NCBI RefSeq assembly: GCF_964340395.1
Contig: NC_135549.1
Location: 25,547,842-25,611,841, forward strand
Length of the DNA stretch: 64,000 nucleotides
From: Glandiceps talaboti
Lineage: Eukaryota; Hemichordata; Enteropneusta; Spengelidae
Direction: 5' to 3'
The notes beneath the pieces are model-generated. The model worked only from the letters and a program-made list of their open reading frames with translations, was not told the origin of the DNA and did not search any database. Of the stretch, positions 1 to 12,125 are shown one piece after another; the stretch's first letter is position 1, and each line of letters opens with the position of its first letter. Both the position numbers and the translations under genes were made by a program.

Positions 1-900
1 CATAACTTCAACCGCATGCCTGGCATGCCCTTCCTTACGCAAGTTGTCTGAATTCTGGTTCACTGTCATTCCAAATTGCACGACAATATAGAATTAACCA
101 CAAGTTACATGTTATCTGAAAACATCACACTTTTATAGTGGGTCTGAAGTGTGATTTTAGTGAGTACCAAGAACGTCCTGTGTTGATACTCAAGATACTT
201 GCTGTGGAAAATCGCTCGGTCAAATGAGGTCACCTTCAGCTTCTGGTCGAATCAGGATAGAGTATGCAAATGAGGATGTTGCGGACTGGCTGATTATGTA
301 GAAAGGTGCAGAATTGGATTTGAAGTTTACAACCCTGTTTCGAACAAACGCTTGTCATTTGGGCGCCCAATGCGTAGAATTATGACTATAGCACATATTA
401 CATTGCTTGTTTGACGTCAATAGTGTCTTTTGAAAAGTGGCAGTTTACTTAAAGTCTCGTCGACTGATTTCCAATATGGCGTCGGTCATTATGCTCATTA
501 ACATATTCATTTTTTTTTCAAATTACAAAAAAAAAAATCATAAAAAATAAAAATGAGGATGTGCTGACTTGAAATTAACAAATCTGAGTAAGCTACCCCC
601 TGCGCATCAACACGCCAGATATCAAAGCAATCTAATAAGAGGTTTTCAAGGAGTTGATGAAAATGACATTTTATGAAAAAAAATCATAAAAAATTGAAAA
701 TGGCACAGATCAACTTGGCATGAACAAATCTGAATAGCCTCCCCCCAGGGAACATGCACACCAAATATCGAAGAATTCCGACTGTCACTTCCGGAGCAGA
801 TAGTAAAAATATAAAAGTTTGACGGACACCTATGATTCACTCTACTCTCTATACCTCAATACCCACCTATACCTAAAGCTACGCTTTCAGCTTTCGCTGA
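1..900 (+). repeat. Interspersed repeat family A, copy 1 (5' cut by window edge)
   Basis: The stretch matches 40120-41345 in the same orientation, for example the block ending in TGTAGAATTATGACTATAGC and the block starting GACGGACACCTATGATTCAC. An inverted partial copy lies at 3459-3830. The copy at 40 kb carries about 400 extra bases between the two matching blocks. There is no ORF with recognisable homology. The family is unassigned; the right end runs into a purine-rich GGAGCTAAAAA motif shared by both copies. Confidence 0.7.
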
Positions 901-1763
901 CAGCGGAGCTAAAAAAGATCAAAATTAATAAGCAATGGCGAGTTGAAGAAGGGGCCGGAAGGATCTCACGTGACACCGATGTGACCATTTCACGATAGAG
1001 CATACGCTGATGACCTAGGTGAATACCTCATTCTTTTATCTGTTTTCATACCATTTGCGTCTTTAGTCTTTCATTCAGACGATCAGTATTTTTTAAAATG
1101 ACCTTTACAAGTGTAATGCAACATGGTAATCGTGTTTTCAGTTTTTATAGAAGTGTGTCTAAAACGAACACAAACTTTGGTACTCGACAAGTCAATGTTA
1201 TCGATGTCTACATTTCCAGGTTTTTCACCTCGGTCATTTTAACACAAAATTATGTTTCAGTGTATGCTTTTGTCACTTTTCTATTAATTATCGTCATGAA
1301 TTTCATGGTTCTGTAGCGATCTCCCGAATACCCCGCTTTATAATTTGTATAAATTGTCACTACTTTTTGTTGATTTTCAATGTTTTCAAGATGGCGACCC
1401 ATTGTGCATGCATATAACCACAGACAAAAGTCGCTTAACCATTGACGGCTGTCCTACACTTGCCGACTGGACGTGCTTATTGACACTCGTGTCATGCAGT
1501 GATCGTTAAAATTTTGTCCTTTTCACTCTAACTTATGAAGACATTTTTCTGTTTATTTTCAGATTCATCGCTATCGCTAGTCGATTTGCTTTGCCAAATC
1601 TGGACTTTCTTCTGTTCTTCATGTTACATTTTGTCTCGTATAAAACCACCTCTGTGTTGACTATAAATTTGTCTTGTGTGAGAGAAAGACGTGAATGTAA
1701 TTTAACTTTCTGAGCTGACCAATGGAACTTTAAATGTTGGGTGCATTTCATTTATCTTTTCAC
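901..1763. other. No gene seen
   Basis: AT-rich sequence with no coding, RNA or repeat structure that I can support. Short ORFs here lack homology and compositional signs of coding. Confidence 0.5.
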
Positions 1764-2060
1764 TCAGAATATTGAGTTCAGTTTGTGTGAAATGGAATCA
1801 TAGCATGAATATACATCTCTGAAACGTGTCCAAAGTGATATCTTATCCATGTATGTTTCAATAATGCGACACTCAAGTTTGTGGAATGCAATGTCATCTA
1901 TCTCTGGAGAAGCTGGTGAGCCCATACTACAACCACATTTGTTTGTAGACATCTACAAACAGAGGCTACTAGAGGAAAACCACCGTTTATATTTTCTCTT
2001 GGATTTATTTATAATTACCAAGGTGTTTAAGGTGTGTTCCGTGTTTTTGTTTTGAAAATT
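1764..2060 (-). pseudogene. Penelope-like reverse transcriptase fragment
   Basis: The minus strand reads a short RT segment with the MGSPASPE block (the Penelope/LINE-type MGSxxSP motif). It is followed about 30 residues later by a degenerate RFRD.YSCY in the place of the R-Y-x-D-D catalytic motif. The arrangement of W, R and spacing fits Penelope-like element RTs better than CR1 LINEs, but only about 60 residues are visible and the catalytic DD is damaged. A dead scrap; no ribozyme or GIY-YIG domain is attached. Confidence 0.5.
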
Positions 2061-2109
2061 TTCTTCTATCCATATTGGGAGATTATTCTCAAGACTTTAT
2101 TTGTTGAAA

Positions 2110-2212
2110 CTATTGTTTAGTGGGTTGGTAGTTCCCTTTTTACCTTCCGTAAGGAAGGTTATAATATACCGATGAAGTCTGTGTGTCTGTGTGTGTGTGT
2201 GTGTGTGTGTGG
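2110..2212 (-). repeat. End of a short interspersed element with terminal hairpin, plus (GT)n
   Basis: The stretch has the palindrome ACCTTCCGTAAGGAAGGT followed by a TGTGTCTGTGTGTG run. In reverse complement this resembles the 3' end of the elements at 4711-4879 and 11985-12125 (ACACAGAC run, then a 9-10-bp hairpin). It abuts the truncated 5' end of the LINE at 2213, suggesting a junction of two insertions. Confidence 0.5.
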
Positions 2213-3458
2213 ATAGACTATCCGACCCATGTCAAAGGTCATACATTGGACGTCATCCTGTCAAACTCTACTGCAAACGTCAAGTCTACAATGATTGATA
2301 GTGTACAGATATCAGATCACTTTCCTGTACATGCGAGAATTGTATTCCAAAAACCACCTTTACTTCGACGTCAAATAGTTTATCGGCACTTGAAGTCCCT
2401 CCCTGTATTAAATGAGTTCATAGAAGATCTGAAATTAATGCCTGACTTATCCATACAACAAACAGATGTAGAAACAGTGGTCATGACATTTAACTCCTAT
2501 CTGTCTAATCTCCTGGATAAATATGCTCCCCTAAAGAGTCGCACTATTGTCATTCGTCCGAACACAAAATGGTACACCACGGACATCAATGATGCAAAAA
2601 AGCAAAGAAGACATGCTGAACAGAAATGGCGTAAAACAAAACTTGAAGTCCATCACCAGATCTACATTGAAGAAAGTCGTAAAGTAGGACAACTCATTCG
2701 TCAATCCAAAAAATTATACTATACTTCCCTAGTAGAAGACAACAGCAATGACCAAAAAGCTCTGTTCAAAATCTTTTCCACACTTTCAGGATCTTCAAAG
2801 CATAACAGTAGTCTACCGAGTCATGACTCACCACAAGAACTCGCTGAACAATTTAGTGCTTACTTTATCGACAAAATTGCAGATATGCGCCGTAACTTGA
2901 ATTCATTTGATTTTGGTGAAACCCAGGCTACATTTAACATCACGACCAATGCAACCTCCACATTCAATGAATTCCAACTTTTCAGCCCAGATCATGTACA
3001 CAAGATCATAACCAAATCACTGTCTAAGTCCTGCAGTATTGATCCTATCCCAACATCTTTGTTCAAGAAATGTATCACAGAACTGGTACCGATTCTTACA
3101 GAAATCATAAATTCTTCTCTCCAGCAAGGCATTGTCCCTGATTCATTCAAATCGGCTGTCGTCACACCATTACTGAAGAAATCATCGCTTGATTGCATTA
3201 ATTTGAAAAACTACGGTCCAGTATCTAATTTACCATTCTTCTCCAAGATCCTTGAAAAGGTTGTCGCAACACAGTTAAATGCATATCTCTCAGACAATGT
3301 CTTGTGTGAACAATTCCAGTCCGCTTTATAGAAAATACCACAGCACCGAAACAGCGTTACTCAAAGTCCATGATGATATCTGCACTTCACTTGATGCCGG
3401 CAAAAGTGTTCTGCTTGTCCTCCTCGATCTATCAGCGGCCTTTGACACATGTAACTTG
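2213..3458 (+). pseudogene. CR1/L2-type LINE fragment: end of endonuclease and N-terminal RT
   Basis: Translation shows the final endonuclease/exonuclease/phosphatase motif (SDHFPVHARI), then the linker with RPNTKWYT and AEQKWRKTKLE. The RT N-terminus follows (SCSIDPIPTSL, VVTPLLKKSSLDC, NLKNYGPVSNLPF, YRKYHSTETALL, LLDLSAAFDT). It is closely related to the LINE at 31677-34660. A frameshift near 3328 separates QSAL from YRKYHSTET, and the element stops abruptly after AAFDT, where an inverted copy of repeat A begins. The 5' end is also missing. No catalytic YADD box is present, so the copy is dead. Confidence 0.85.
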
Positions 3459-3830
3459 TGATTAATTCTATATTGTTGTGCAATTTGGAGTGACAGTGAA
3501 CCAGAATTAAGACAACTTGCGTAAGGAAGGCATACCTAGGCATGCGGTTGAAGTTATGCAAGAGCAGTCTAACTGCGGACTGTGAATCAACCAAACTTTG
3601 TTTATTGGCCGAAAGTCACATGTAAAGTTAAACGACATGAACGTGTCTTGCCATTTCCAAAATGCAAATATTTGGCAAGTAAAAATAATTAAAATAATTA
3701 CAACTTTAATTTGGCTTCAGACTTTGCATTACGTTTTGCGTATCTTTCCCCGTTTTACATGTAAATCCGAAAAGGTTCTCTCTCGTCATGTCATCAGTGA
3801 TCATACCGCGAGGGGCTGCTTCACAGGCAT
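3459..3830 (-). repeat. Repeat family A, partial inverted copy
   Basis: It is the reverse complement of 39890-40245 (for example ACGACATGAACGTGTCTTGC against GCAAGACATGTTCATGTCGT) and, in its first part, of bases 1-105. It truncates the LINE on its left, so it inserted into or recombined with that LINE. Confidence 0.7.
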
Positions 3831-4257
3831 TTGTTTCCCGAGTTATGGCTCAGAATATTTCTATCAGAATACAATAAAATATGGAAGAAATGTATTAATC
3901 GCCATCTTAGTTTCCGGACGGCGACAATCCCTGCCAAGTACCCGAAAGAGAGTCATTCTCAGCCATACGTTACAGTGGTAACACTCGTTCATGTTCTCAT
4001 GGCAATCCAAATACGGTAACTTATCCACAAATAGATGACACATATTTATTTCCACGCAAAAAACAAGCAAACAAACAAACAAAACAGTGAATACTAATTA
4101 GAGATAGACATTTCTTGCATTCTTCGGATCTCATATAGATCACTATCTACAAATTCGTCGTAATATTGCCTTATATGGTAAGGAAAGTTTTGACTACCCC
4201 AGTCTCGCTATTTCTAAAATCCGACATGATCACACCACCCACTGATATTATTGCTAA
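3831..4257. other. No gene seen
   Basis: No coding or repeat structure I can support beyond a short (AAAC)n run at about 4066-4084. Confidence 0.4.
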
Positions 4258-5614
4258 ATGTTTATTTCATCATTCACCATGGCACGAACAACATTTCTAT
4301 CTAAAATGGTTGGTACAATTTTCTTACTCTACATCACGTTTTTACCATTTTTAAATGCCAAAAGTGAATGGTCTGACGATTTCGTCGCAACCGACGATGT
4401 CCAACGTCTAAATTATAGAGTGATTTTCGAAAAAGTTGCAGTAATTGAAGCTTCCGCCAGCAGCTGGTCACTAACCATTGCAGTTCCATGGCTAGATATC
4501 TCTGAAATCACAAAGGCTACGTCAACGTTTCAACATAAACAGGTGTGTCTCTTAAATGTTACTGATGCAATGTGTGATGAATTCTCTGCTTCTATTAAAA
4601 CGTTAAACTATTGTATAAAGTACAAGCTGAAAGCATTACGACATTGTCTAAATGAACTGGATCGACCATCATTGAAATATGGAAACAAGGGATTTGGGAT
4701 ACAAGTATAATTTTGCTACTTCGGAATGTCAATCTCGATCAGCAATTATACCGAGATTATATATCCTAAATTTCATTACAATTGAGCCAGCCGATTTTTA
4801 GAAAATGATGACACAGACAGACAGACACACAGACAAACATTCCCCTTTTAATACCTCCCGTACCCTTACGGGAGGTAAAAATGAATGGCAACAAACCTTG
4901 GGCAGGGAAATTATCAAAATTAGTGATGATCCACTGGGTTTTACTTTATTCTCAACCCCGACTTGGACACCATTGGCATTGTCATGTTTTAACTTAGCAC
5001 TAACAATGTATCTGATGTGGAAAATGGGAAATTTGAATATAGCATTACAAATCTTAATGACTAAAAAAGTTGAAGCGCAGCAAATTCGTTGGTTTAAATC
5101 TAAGATCCCATCGCCTACACAAGCATTTGAACCTACGCAGAACACTGATTATATTAAATATATTGTTGAAGCACTGTGTATCTTTGTTCTCTGTGTAATA
5201 TTCATGGCCACCTACAAATACTGTCTTCGTACATTTAGACTTTATTGGCGAAAACTAACGATTAAGAATAGAGATCATGAAGAAGGTCCCGTTGAGATGT
5301 CCACCATTCCGATGCTACCCACTCAATCTAATGATAGTAGGAACAATAGTAGTAAGGACATGACAACCTTGACTATTTGTACAATTCATGACAACCCCTT
5401 AGAAGGCCCCTTCATTCAAGAAAACAAGGATGCGCCTAATGCGAATATTGGCATACCAGATGTGACTATCACACAGCCTCATAGTGTTGATGCTAGTAAA
5501 TCCAGCGCTAATAAGACCTTACATACTCCAGTTAAACATGATAAGGAAAATTCACAATGTGACCCCTTGAGCTTAACGTGGTTTGCTATAAAGGTAGCGT
5601 CACTTGAATTTTGA
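4258..5614 (+). pseudogene. Env-like transmembrane protein ORF, interrupted by a short repeat
   Basis: Two plus-strand ORF pieces (4258-4710 and about 4880-5614) flank a repeat insertion. The first has a hydrophobic signal-like N-terminus (FLSKMVGTIFLLYITFLPFL) and then YRVIFEKVAVIEASASSW, a pattern like the start of baculovirus-F/errantivirus-type Env proteins. The second has a hydrophobic stretch (TPLALSCFNLALTMYL), a strong membrane segment (VEALCIFVLCVIFMATYKY), basic residues after it, and a tail of about 125 residues rich in S, T and N. I see no gag-pol beside it, so it may be a stranded env or an unrelated host-like membrane protein. The insertion and the lost frame make this copy non-functional as it stands. 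Confidence 0.35.
4711..4879 (+). repeat. Short interspersed element with terminal hairpin
   Basis: The element contains ATTGAGCCAGC, an ACAGACAGACAGAC run and a terminal hairpin CCTCCCGTA-CCCT-TACGGGAGG (about 4854-4877). The same order occurs at 11985-12125. It lies inside the Env-like ORF. It resembles tails of small non-autonomous elements; class unassigned. Confidence 0.6.
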
Positions 5615-6183
5615 TGGATGATTATAGTCAATTTTGATTTCTGACTTTTAAATTATATTAATGGTACCTATTTATAATGATGATTTCAATTTTGATGTCA
5701 ATTTGTGACATTTTACTGAATTTTTTGAATATTATTACTTTTGAACATTAATATTGAAATAAGGAACTTTGAACTCTGAATGTTGAGATCATTTTCAACT
5801 ATGACTGTTGAAATAATATTGAACTCTACACTTTGAGACAACTTTGAACTTCTACTGATGAGAAGAAACATTTTCAACCATGGACATTTTGAGTAATAAT
5901 TAAGATAAATGCGTTAAGATTAGATAAGTGATGTTTTAACTTGTTGAAGACAAGTATTTTGCGTTTTAATAAGAAACTTTGTCCATTTTTAAGGTATTTT
6001 GGATAAGAGTGTTTACGATTTTAGGATACGTACTTTTCAACTTTCAATGTCGACGTGTGTGATTTTCTGTCGACATAAGTGATTTCAATAATTTTATTAA
6101 CATACTTTTATTAACATTCTAACATTTAAGTGTTTTCAGTGACTTTTAAACTGTTAATAACATTTACATTTTAACAACAACAA

Positions 6184-6214
<31 letters not shown>

Positions 6215-7143
6215 CAATTATTACCGACTTTTCTATTCTATGATAACATTTTGCCTTACACCGAGTGCCTTTGAATTTTGAATTTTACTCAAATTGTTAA
6301 CATTTTCTATACCTTTTATTACTCTATTATTCTTTTCAATTTCAATTGCTTGTTTTGGGGACAAAACATTATGGAGACGGGGATGGCATTACAAAGTATA
6401 TAATTGTATTATAAACAAACAGTAATTGTTTGTAGGCTACCCGACTGTGTGATGACTAATTGAGATGGTAACGTGAGCTAGGCCATGTTATTATATTTAA
6501 TTATGTGAATGTTGCAAGTGTCACTACAAGTGATAAATCACAACTTTAATGAATTCAACTATAGTAGAAAAGGGTATTTTCAAAACTGTTTATCTCTGAA
6601 TTAAATTAACTGTACTTCATAAACACTTCCTAAATAAGGAAAAGAATTGAAGTTTATTGTAAACAGGTTATTTACTAACCATATTTGTATTACGGAATGA
6701 AGCTTTGAATTTGAATAAATGTGAATGTATGGTGTATGCTGAAAGGCCAACTTATACGAGTAGAGATGTTGTGGGGCAACGGGAGAGCTAGACGTCTTTA
6801 ACTTACGGTAACTGATCTGTGTCATAGTAGAAATATTACGGAGAACTAATTGCCTCAGTCTAGTCTGGACTGCTGTAAGTGAAGGAAAACGAATCCAAAG
6901 CTCTCGTATTGTTGATTTGAGCATACATCATCTTAACCAAAATTAATGTTTTGAGTGTTTGTGAGTTTATCCACAGAATATGTGTCCTGAGATTCTGGTA
7001 CCTCTGAGATAGACTGTGTGCGTCTGAGATTACAACTTGAATTTGGTCAATAGCTATCACCACCAAAGACAAGTCTGTAACACATGTAAACTCTATCATC
7101 CTGAATATTGCCTTTTAGTATGACGAACTGTTTCTATTTACAG
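5615..7143. other. AT-rich, no gene seen; probable intron of the PBRM1 gene
   Basis: AT-rich spacer with a (CAAAA)n tract at about 6176-6215. If the exon at 7144 is real, this is intron sequence. No earlier polybromo exon (bromodomain, BAH or HMG box) is readable here. Confidence 0.4.
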
Positions 7144-7188
7144 CAGAGTCAACCTCCACAAAGTGAAAAGAAGCCAAAGCTAGCAAAG
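7144..7188 (+). CDS. PBRM1: Candidate 45-nt exon of PBRM1
   Basis: A CTATTTACAG acceptor is followed by 45 nt open in frame (QSQPPQSEKKPKLAK) and a GT (gtcaat, a weak donor). The phase is 0 at both ends, which would join in frame to the next exon at 13388. The Q/P/K-rich composition fits the low-complexity region between the HMG box and C-terminal motif of polybromo. It is short and its donor is weak, so this is a tentative exon. Confidence 0.35.
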
Positions 7189-10100
7189 GTCAATTTGTAT
7201 TACTAGTATGTAACAAAGGATGCGTCACCGTCGCTCAAACATTCTTTTTCGATGTGCCACTCTGCTTAGAAAGCACTGGAGTGAATTGAATACCGTGGAA
7301 CACGACTACACAACAAGACATTGTAAAGACATACTAGTACCAGACAGGACAGGACACTATAGAAGACAACTTTAATACCAATTCTTGTTTAAAAGTCTAT
7401 CTTGATCTTGTGTAGGTGGCCTGTTAAGATCATCATTGCCGGAACCACCCCGTCGCACTTTCACGTCCCATCCGGTTCAAAGGAATAGGGTTCAATAACA
7501 CCATCAACGATGAAAGCTACATGTAGTCTGTGATCCTCTTCTCTTGAAAAATCTGACGAACATTCACCGTGCCGTTCGAAAGATACAGTTTCTAGAACTT
7601 GTTGTTGTGACTGAGCCCCCATAGCAATGCATGTTAGGAAGGTGAAGTTAAAGGTTATGTGTTCCTACTATGACGACATAACAGGAATGCTTCATATGCA
7701 AATGTAAATACTCACTCAGCAGAGGGTGTCATGAATGTGAAAGCAGCATAATTTCTAACAATTTAAGTGGCTATTTTTTATTGATTTGATGAAAAGTGAA
7801 AAATAGAATTGCAGTGGCCCTTTAAGTAAAGTATAGTGTGTCTCTAACTTTTTATGCTAGTTTGTCCCTTTTTGTTTGTTTTTCTATGTAGTATCTTGCA
7901 ATAGTTTCCATTGGGAGAACACAATGAAGTCTGTATATGAAAAATTAATAAATAATAAAATTTAATTAAATTAAAAAAGTTATTTCACTGTGTGTCATTA
8001 TTGCTTATAGCATCCATGTCATTTTCAAAAGCATGTTTCAATTGTTTTAATCATCAGTCAAGTACGTGGTATTTCTAAATGTAATCATTCTGTAAATACT
8101 ATCACTATGGGGAAGTATGATTGAAGATGGTGTAAAACACTAGATCTTATGGAGAACTAAATACAATCACAGATGTGATGCATTCATTCACTATAATAAG
8201 TTAGCCTTTCATCAGCGTGCAAGATTGTTTACAAATTTACAACATCAGAAAGTCAGCAAACTTCGTTATATTTTGATCAATTTTTTTTTTGGTCATTGTT
8301 CATATTTTATGAACTCTATAAGCAATTTCTGCAATTTCTGTTTCTTTACAGAGTTGTCAAACCAGACAAATACCAAACCATGAAATCTACAAAGGGGGCT
8401 GTAAAGCTGTTTCCAACAACTATTTGTATCCAAGAATTGTAGTCACATGTTAATTGAACAATATAAGTTGATTATTTTATTGGTTTTGTTGTCTTTTTTG
8501 ACAATATGTACTTTTGTTGGCATGGTATGAGTTTTAGAATGAAAGCCACTTTGTTTCCTATATAAATATTTCATCCCTTGACAGTGTTTATAAATAAAAC
8601 CACAGACAAGGAAGTCTTCCTTGTCTATGATTGTCAAACTCAAATAACTGGATTTATCTCTTTTAGTAAGACTTGAGTCTCAGTCAAAGAAAAAGCAGTG
8701 GAAATGCAGTTAACCCTTTCTTGTCCATAACAGTACAAAGGTTCAATGGTAGAACAGCCATCATAATTTGTCTGTTAGTCCGAGTGTGTGTGTCTCAGTA
8801 GTAAAGGTTTTATCAAGGCCAACCAGTATGCTGTATTGTACATAGCATCGGTGAATATAAACAACTATACAAGGCAATAGAAATAGCAACTGTTAACCAA
8901 CATTCTTAATGAACCATGTTCCCTGTACAGAAAAGGCAACTTATAGAAAATATGTTAATATATGCAATTAAAACAATTACATACAGGTGAAACAACTAAT
9001 TGATCAACATAAAGTTCAAATGGGTTACTGTAAGAAAGAATATAAGCATAAGGTTACAGTCCCCTTGGTAGTCACTTGCTGTAAAATCCTTTGCAGTTTG
9101 CTATGGGTCGAAGATTTGTGTGTGCCAAACAGTTTGTTCATTACAAGTTTATCTTGTTTTGAATTAAATAAACAAATATGAGTGTCGATCATGAATCACT
9201 CAATTTGTGGTCAGTTTGTATCAGCCCATCCTTATCAACTCTCTGCTCCATTGCTTTATACACCCTTGTGCCAACAAAGATATTGATGTCCCAATTCACA
9301 ATGATGTGTGTACCAATTTATATCGCATTTGAAATTTGCGTTCTTAAGATATACCCTAATTAATAAAAATATTTAAATAAGCAAATTACTCGTTAGGGTT
9401 AAAAAGCTGCCCTAACAAGCTTCATACGATACATGCTCTTGTTAACAAATCTAACAGAACGAGCAAGCCTGGAGCTCTACCATGGATCTCTGATCAAACA
9501 CGTAGGCAGTTTATTTTAATTTTTCAGTGTACAACTGTTTGTTCTGATTCCTTCTGTCAACTTTCCTTGTCTTGTAGACCATGGTTTGTAATATCATGTC
9601 ATTAATTCTTCAATTCAGATTGAATTATTTTTACATGCACATTGAATCAGATTAATTAACTCGGATTCCTCTTCTTTTTATCACTGAAAGTATTCCATAT
9701 TCTAGAATTGCACTATATGCTGTCCTTGTATTAACTTAATTCCTATTTTCTATAGTAGTGATCATGGTTTCGTGGCCTATGGCATGGTTTGTCCATCGAT
9801 CGGACTCTGAGCACCGCCTCCCCAACAACTCGCATGTTTTATAAATGATGTGATGTGTTCCTCAGTTCAATATATTGAAGCAACAAACCCAATGCACAGT
9901 ACCAGTAGCAAATAAAATGCGTTGTGTTGGCAGTTATCGATTATCTCTCTTGGGTTTGTGTACACATTAGAAATGTGGGGTTAGCTATACAATGTGGTAG
10001 GCCGGCTGAGGTCAGGGTTTGTCAATCATAGCAAACTAAATGGTACTGCTTGGCCAAAGTTCAAAGCTCTCATTTAGGAGACCTGATAACAAGAAATGTT

Positions 10101-10489
10101 TACTGTACAGCTCTCTGCTTACATCATGACAACTGTCACCATTATGCCGACAAACATGTACATATTTAAACTGTTAGGATATTCTTGTCTCCTATGCCAC
10201 TTCTTTTGTAAATATTGTCCAGTCCAGTACAAACAATATATTTCCTTTTATAAACTTAGTCTTTCCATTGGATAACAACACAAGAGATGAAAGGCAGACC
10301 GAGTCATTTGCCCAAGAACCCATGTCTTTCGAGAATGCATATTTCGCAGATTGGAAAATTAAAATTGACATTCTGGTGAACATCAGCTGTTGCTTTGTTT
10401 TGTTGCAATTGGGGTTTGAAATTAGCATTACAACTGACTGTTACTAGCTTTTTAGCTATTTTCTATTTTCCAAAAGCAACACTCAAAAT
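7189..10489. other. Probable PBRM1 intron, first part; no gene seen
   Basis: AT-rich non-coding sequence. I found no convincing ORF, RNA gene or dispersed repeat that could be matched within the window. Confidence 0.4.
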
Positions 10490-11035
10490 GCTTTGATATT
10501 TGGTATGCATACCCCTTTGGGGAAGGCTATTCAGGTTTGTTCATGTCAGGTTGATATGATTCATTTTCTATTTTTAGCAAATTGTTTTCGTATTTTTGCT
10601 CAAAAATAATATTTTCGACTTTTTCTCCAAAACCGCTGGTCGGATTTGTTTGATATTTGGTGTTCACGTTTTGTTTGTTTGTTTGTTTGTTTGGTTTGGT
10701 TTCAATTTTTTTTTGGCGGTGGGGGGGGGGGGTATTTCTTTGGTCAAATTGATGGCACAATTGCTTTGATATTGGGTGTGTGTGCCTTTGAGTAGATTTG
10801 ATACAAAACAATCCCTAATTTTTGTTGAAACATAACCATGCTCATAGCAACAGCCAAGTGGTGGTACATATTGAAAAGATGATAACATTATACGATGGTC
10901 AAGTGAATAAACGTTCAAAAAATATGTGCAAATAATAATCATCAAATAGGTAAATACAGAAACGGTAGGCAAATGAATACATATTCAAAAGATATATGCA
11001 AATTTGCATGACAACAAGTCCTCACCAAAAGCAAC
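10490..11035 (-). repeat. Interspersed repeat with degenerate monomers
   Basis: The first part is the reverse complement of repeat A monomers (GATATTTGGTATGCAT, GAGGCTATTCAG-like block; compare 690-770). The second part (from about 10830) carries CATAGCAACAGCCAA and GTTCAAAAAATATGTGCAAA units. These also occur at 18050-18190 and, inverted, at 51340-51700. A (TTTG)n and a poly-G tract at about 10671-10733 sit inside. Confidence 0.55.
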
Positions 11036-11039
11036 TGTC

Positions 11040-11700
11040 TAAGGGGGCCTTCAGTAATTACAATGGGGAGGGCTATGGGAGATCACGCCCGAGCATTGCG
11101 TAAAATGTAAACCACCCCTGATTCTGTTCTGCTAAAAAGTGACCCTCCCTCAATTTCCTTTCTCTAGAATATGCCCCCCCCCCATGTTACACTATTTTTT
11201 TAATGGTTTAAATGCTGTCAGACATGGAAAAGGACACTAGTCCCAGAATCCAAGGAATTAATCCCACTGCCACAACGTTAACAGTTTTAAGGGCATTGGT
11301 CATTTCCTCAACTACTACCACTACAGTGTATTTGTTTGAAGGCATTGCATTAACTTGTTCCTTTGTTTGGATCTCATTGGCCAAGTTCCAGGTGAGAATG
11401 TTAAGGGAGCTTTCAGTAATTACAAGTGGGCTGGGGGAATCAGAGGGTGGGTCACTTTTTACAATCAGTTCTCACAGAGGGCAGCATATCACTGCTGACA
11501 ACCATGTGGTATATAGTGAACAGTGTCTTCACGTAAATATACTGTGGTGGTACTACCCGCTTGTATCTTCTTTTTTCTCGTGTTTGTACAGCCAATGCCG
11601 ACTGCAGATCCAAGGGAAAACACAAAATAACTCACCCTACATCAGTTGCTACTTCAGGGAAGACAACTGCAGAACTAATCATGAACAATAAACAAAACAA
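11040..11700. repeat. GGGGGTCAC-type repeat block and a unit shared with 31170-31245
   Basis: CTTCAGTAATTACAA occurs at 11049 and 11412, next to G-rich stretches. The block TTCTTTTTTCTCGTGTTTGT to AAACACAAAATAA at about 11571-11640 is matched at about 31178-31243. ORFs crossing this block are not supported as genes. Confidence 0.45.
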
Positions 11701-11984
11701 TTCGCGTTGCCACACCACTTTAGTCACTTTTTCTGACCAGAAACAACAACATTCTTTTGTGTGGCCATGGCGTCTAATTACCGAAATATACCAATAAATT
11801 ATTAAAGGTAAAAGCTAAATCGATAATATTTCCAGAACAGGTGTGCTTTGGTATCACAAATATATTTTAAATGTTAAAATGAATATTTGAAGCGTGCATT
11901 CTTGAGATCTAGGTAAATTACCAAAAACCATTAATTACGTAAATTGCTCATTAATATTCATGGGATGTTTGCCAAAACCTATTC

Positions 11985-12125
11985 GGTTCTTGCCATTACC
12001 CTACGAAACACGTTTACCAAATTTCATTTGAATTGAGCCAGCTTTTCTTTTTTTAAATGGTGACACACACACAGACTTTCCAACCCCTAATACAAATTAA
12101 AACCTTCCTTACGAAAGGTAATGAT
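11985..12125 (+). repeat. Second copy of the short element with terminal hairpin
   Basis: It has ATTGAGCCAGC, then ATGGTGACACACACACAGAC, and ends in the hairpin ACCTTCC-TTAC-GAAAGGT at about 12102-12120. It parallels 4711-4879. Confidence 0.5.

Noticed and set aside
6601-6924. 107-codon minus-strand ORF
   Set aside because: Composition and lack of motif suggest chance; it lies in a probable intron.
7420-7500. Possible tRNA-like or SINE B-box (CCGGTTCAAAGGAAT)
   Set aside because: No matching A-box at the right distance and no cloverleaf.
11212-11691. 159-codon plus-strand ORF
   Set aside because: It crosses repeat sequence shared with 31170-31245 and has no recognised domain.
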